Source: Chloroflexota bacterium (lineage in GTDB: Bacteria > Chloroflexota > Chloroflexia > Chloroflexales > Kallotenuaceae). From it: a stretch of DNA of 7,060 nt. This document shows, one piece after another, positions 5,440 through 7,060 of the stretch. Where the stretch lies: positions 1 to 7,060 of the forward strand of contig JAFAYS010000195.1 in assembly GCA_019240175.1 (NCBI GenBank), written 5' to 3'. The notes under the pieces are model-generated. The model did not search any database and was not told the DNA's origin. It saw nothing but the letters and a program-made list of their open reading frames with translations. Positions within the stretch are counted from its first letter, which is position 1. The number at the start of each line of letters is the position of its first letter. The translations under genes were made by a program, and so were the position numbers.

Positions 5440-5858
5440 CTCCCGCGCTCTGCATTTGACTCCTGCGTGTTGTGATCACCTGCGAGCAGTGCCGCGCAAT
5501 CTTCAAGCCGTAAGCAGCCGCAGCTAAGGCTGGACTCTAAGATTCGCTTCATGATCTGGGTGCGCTCGATCACGGCGTCCAGCTCACGCAGCTTTTGGCG
5601 GGCAAGCAGCTGCCAGCGCGCCGACGGCGGCGCTTCCGGCGCAAAGCCGTTGAGCAAGATCTGAATCTCGGCGATGGTAAAGCCCGCCGCCTGGGCCAGC
5701 TGCACCACTTTCAGGATCTGCACGGTGTCTTCGGTGTAGCGTCGTCGCCCGCTGACCCGCTTCGGCGCTGGCAGCAGGCCAATGCTCTCGTAGTAGCGCA
5801 CGGCTGATGTGCGTATCCCGGCCCGCCGCGCGACCTCACCAATCGCCAGATCTTCCAT
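5415..5858 (-). CDS. MerR family regulator with C-terminal CxC-x5-C motif
   Basis: A 147-residue cytoplasmic transcription regulator of the short MerR type that senses metals, redox state or thiol-reactive molecules. Residues 1-70: winged helix (LAIGEVARRAGIRTSAVRYYESIGLLP, shown in two parts at 4-17 and 18-30), then GRRRYTEDTVQILKVVQLAQ. Residues about 78-110 are the dimerisation helix. The tail has L-S-C113-G-C115-L-R-L-E-D-C121. SoxR has C-x2-C-x-C-x5-C for its 2Fe-2S cluster; here the first Cys is Ser (S110), leaving three, plus C147 as the very last residue. This argues against SoxR itself and for a metal or redox site. The ATG at 5858 follows AAGGGA by 6 nt. It is divergent from the LCCPFF gene over a shared operator, which it probably controls. 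Confidence 0.88.
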   Translation of the reverse strand: MEDLAIGEVARRAGIRTSAVRYYESIGLLPAPKRVSGRRRYTEDTVQILKVVQLAQAAGFTIAEIQILLNGFAPEAPPSARWQLLARQKLRELDAVIERTQIMKRILESSLSCGCLRLEDCAALLAGDHNTQESNAERGSGDAQEVC

Positions 5859-5868
5859 AAGCCGTCCC

Positions 5869-5899
5869 TTGACTTAAAGTGCACTTGAAATCGTACGAT
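5869..5899 (+). promoter_or_regulatory. MerR-type promoter and operator before the LCCPFF gene
   Basis: -35 TTGACT (5869-5874) and -10 TACGAT (5894-5899) have 19-bp spacing. Between them lies a near-palindrome, GACTTAAAGTG/CACTTGAAATC (5871-5892, 9 of 11 pairs match), with the perfect core AAGTGCACTT (5877-5886). This is the classic MerR-activator layout and points to the adjacent regulator. Expected mRNA start is near 5906, about 40 nt before the ATG at 5947. Confidence 0.85.
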
Positions 5900-5918
5900 A
5901 GCGCTATGGTTTGGGCAA
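5890..5918 (-). promoter_or_regulatory. Possible promoter of the second MerR gene
   Basis: On the - strand, TTGCCC (complement of 5913-5918), a 17-bp spacer and TACGAT (complement of 5890-5895) make a plausible sigma-70 promoter. Its -10 overlaps the + strand -10 because ATCGTACGAT (5890-5899) is a perfect palindrome. Regulator bound at 5871-5892 would cover the start of this transcript, giving autorepression. Confidence 0.5.
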
Positions 5919-5946
5919 GTCTGCCATGATCGAAGGAGAAATTTTC

Positions 5947-6285
5947 ATGACTGAGGCGGCGAATAACACTTCAGCAGCGCTGTTTGCGTGTGATCTAACG
6001 GCGCTTTCCGAGGATCGGCGATCGGCACATCAGGCGCTGGCGCTGCGGCTTTTTGGCACGCTGGTGCAGGAAACGCGCGAGCTACCCGACGGTTTTGCCT
6101 ATCGCTTTGGTGGCGAGCACTACGCGCTGGTCGCCGATTTCATCGCCGGCGAGCGGCTGTGCTGCCCGTTTTTCGCCTTCACGCTAGAGGTGACACCGCA
6201 GCACGGCCCGGTCTGGCTCCGGCTCACGGCGGCAGGCGATGTCAAGCCGTTTCTACAGGCCGAACTTGGCCAGCTCCTACCATGA
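5947..6285 (+). CDS. Conserved small protein with LCCPFF vicinal-cysteine motif
   Basis: A 112-residue predicted soluble protein, no signal peptide or membrane segment. The ATG at 5947 is chosen because GAAGGAG (5932-5938) lies 8 nt upstream; an in-frame start at 5911 would place that site inside the gene. Visible features: FACDLTALSEDRRSAHQALA (13-32), a helix pair leading to ELPDGFAYRFGGE (45-57), ADFIAGERLCCPFFAFTLEV (63-82) with adjacent C72-C73, and PVWLRLTAAGDVKPFL (88-103). C15 is the only other Cys. I recall similar short hypothetical proteins with LCCPFF beside MerR-type regulators, but no function is established that I can name. The vicinal cysteines suggest binding of a soft metal or a redox role. 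It is probably activated by the divergent MerR regulator. Confidence 0.8.
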   Translation: MTEAANNTSAALFACDLTALSEDRRSAHQALALRLFGTLVQETRELPDGFAYRFGGEHYALVADFIAGERLCCPFFAFTLEVTPQHGPVWLRLTAAGDVKPFLQAELGQLLP

Positions 6286-6298
6286 ATTGGAATCCGTA

Positions 6299-6319
6299 GG
6301 GGCGTATTGCATACGCCCC
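6299..6319. repeat. Short palindrome GGGGCGTAT-TGC-ATACGCCCC
   Basis: A perfect 9-bp stem with a 3-nt loop, 13 nt after the LCCPFF gene. Its form (GTAGGGGCG...CGCCCC) resembles a family of dispersed intergenic palindromes seen in several phyla. No T-run follows, so it is more likely a REP-like element that may act as an mRNA 3' structure than a classic terminator. Confidence 0.6.
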
Positions 6320-6342
6320 GGACACACCTTGACGGTAAAGCA

Positions 6343-6377
6343 CAATCCAGGGCGAGATCATGTCTCGTCCTGGATTG
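6343..6377. terminator. Long hairpin between convergent genes
   Basis: A 15-bp stem, CAATCCAGGGCGAGA (6343-6357) with TCTCGTCCTGGATTG (6363-6377), containing one G-T pair and a 5-nt loop. It lies between the LCCPFF gene and the end of the MFS gene. Only weak T-rich sequence follows on either strand (TTG on +, TGCTTTACC on -), but the stem is stable enough to act as a shared terminator or mRNA-protecting structure. Confidence 0.65.
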
Positions 6378-6406
6378 TTGGGAGTGGAGCAGTTGTGCGT
6401 TACGGT

Positions 6407-7060
6407 CTAGCCGATTGCGAGATGCTCGACGTTCGAGTGCGTCGTCTCTGCTTCGCCGCTCTCAGCCTGGCGTCGCTTTCCGCCGCGCAGCTCGATCTCC
6501 TTGAGGAAGAAGACTGCTACCAGGCCCAGCACCGTGATGCCCAGCGTCAGGATAAAGACCGAGTGAATGCCCTGCACCAGCCCAGTCTTGACGGCCTCAA
6601 GCAGGCTCGCGTAGAGCGCCTGGCCCTGCGGCCCTGCCGCCGCGAACTGCTGGCTGACCTGCGCTTGCGCGTCGGGCGAGAGCAGGATCTGCGGGTTGTG
6701 GAAGGTCGCGAGCGCCTGCGCCGGAACATTCTGCTGCACCGCCGGCGGCAGCGCGGCCTCGAAGGCTGGCAGATAGGCCGTGTTCATCACCGAGCCCATC
6801 GCCGCCAGCGCGATCGTGCTGCCGATCGAGCGGAAGAAGGTCAGCGATGACGTGGCCTGGCCGATCTTGGTCGGCAGCGCGTTCTGCACGATTAGTGTGT
6901 AGAGCGACATGCCCGCGCCCATGCCCATGCCCAGCACGATCATCGCGATCACGACATCGGTGTTGGTCGAGTTTAGTCCCAGCCGCAGCAGCAGCGCCGA
7001 GCCGACCACGCTGATCGCCATGCCGCTGATCGCGATCCATTTGTACTTGCCGCGCGCCGC
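6407..7060 (-). CDS. DHA2-type MFS drug efflux transporter, C-terminal 217 residues
   Basis: The gene runs off the right edge, so only the last 217 codons are present; the ATG at 7021 is internal, because the frame continues upstream as RGKYKWIAISG. The sequence matches the last third of 14-helix EmrB/QacA-like proton antiporters. It has a cytoplasmic RGKYK loop, helices at roughly MAISVVGSALLL, VVIAMIVLGMGMGAGMSLY, the conserved NALPTKIGQATSSLTFFRSIG loop and helix entry (shown in parts on the protein), and IALAAMGSV. A roughly 70-residue extracytoplasmic loop rich in Ala, Gln and Pro follows, then the final helix SVFILTLGITVLGLVAVFFL and a short charged cytoplasmic tail. It exports amphipathic drugs or related compounds across the cytoplasmic membrane. 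A MerR regulator lies nearby, but no operator is visible because the start is outside the window. Confidence 0.85.
   Translation of the reverse strand, partial: AARGKYKWIAISGMAISVVGSALLLRLGLNSTNTDVVIAMIVLGMGMGAGMSLYTLIVQNALPTKIGQATSSLTFFRSIGSTIALAAMGSVMNTAYLPAFEAALPPAVQQNVPAQALATFHNPQILLSPDAQAQVSQQFAAAGPQGQALYASLLEAVKTGLVQGIHSVFILTLGITVLGLVAVFFLKEIELRGGKRRQAESGEAETTHSNVEHLAIG

Noticed and set aside
5415..5858. SoxR assignment for the second MerR regulator
   Set aside because: SoxR needs four cysteines in C-x2-C-x-C-x5-C; the first is Ser here, so an equivalent 2Fe-2S cluster is unlikely.
6239..6850. A 203-codon open frame on the + strand
   Set aside because: It starts in the LCCPFF gene end, runs through two palindromes and then antisense to the MFS gene; the product is Arg-rich and shadow-like.
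1..7060. High density of GATC and GCGATC-like tetramers
   Set aside because: Most occurrences fall in coding frames as GAT/ATC codons next to GC-ending codons; without genome-wide counts this cannot be separated from codon use.

Overview
The window is high-GC bacterial DNA. The most likely source is a Chloroflexota (class Chloroflexia-like) genome. This is an inference from the style of the proteins, the GC-rich codons and a cluster of CCCTCACCCCCTAACCCCCTCTCCC-type palindromic repeats, which as far as I recall are common in that phylum but not exclusive to it. No rRNA, tRNA, CRISPR array, insertion sequence or phage module is visible.

Layout. Positions 2-325 hold the 3' end of a LysM-domain gene on the + strand that is broken in this sequence; it ends at a strong hairpin terminator (352-400). 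A CvpA-family membrane protein (399-860, - strand) is divergent from a TrmA/RlmD-type RNA 5-methyluridine methyltransferase (915-2111, +), which looks leaderless. Positions 2112-2520 have no gene and are filled by a composite palindromic repeat array with a roughly 128-bp period. Next comes a likely autoregulated two-gene operon: a MerR regulator with a C-terminal GyrI-like ligand-binding domain (2595-3437) and a free-standing GyrI-like protein (3462-3977). Its promoter has the 19-bp spacer and central palindrome typical of MerR-activated promoters. A small secreted Ig/PKD-like protein follows on the - strand (4055-4411), with a good sigma-70-type promoter. Then come an alpha/beta hydrolase-fold protein lacking the usual catalytic His (4579-5373, +), a second MerR regulator with a CxC-x5-C tail (5415-5858, -), and a divergent 112-residue protein with an LCCPFF motif (5947-6285, +). 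The regulator and the LCCPFF gene share an intergenic region with another 19-bp-spaced palindromic promoter. The window ends in the C-terminal part of a DHA2-type MFS efflux transporter (6407-7060, -).

How the genes work together. Positions 2520-7060 read as a small stress or xenobiotic-response neighbourhood: two independent MerR switches, each wired to one adjacent small effector gene, beside an efflux pump. The GyrI pair suggests sensing, and possibly sequestering or hydrolysing, a bulky organic compound. The second MerR and the vicinal-Cys protein suggest a metal or thiol-reactive signal. The ligands are inferred, not shown. The genes before 2111 are housekeeping-like and unrelated to this theme.
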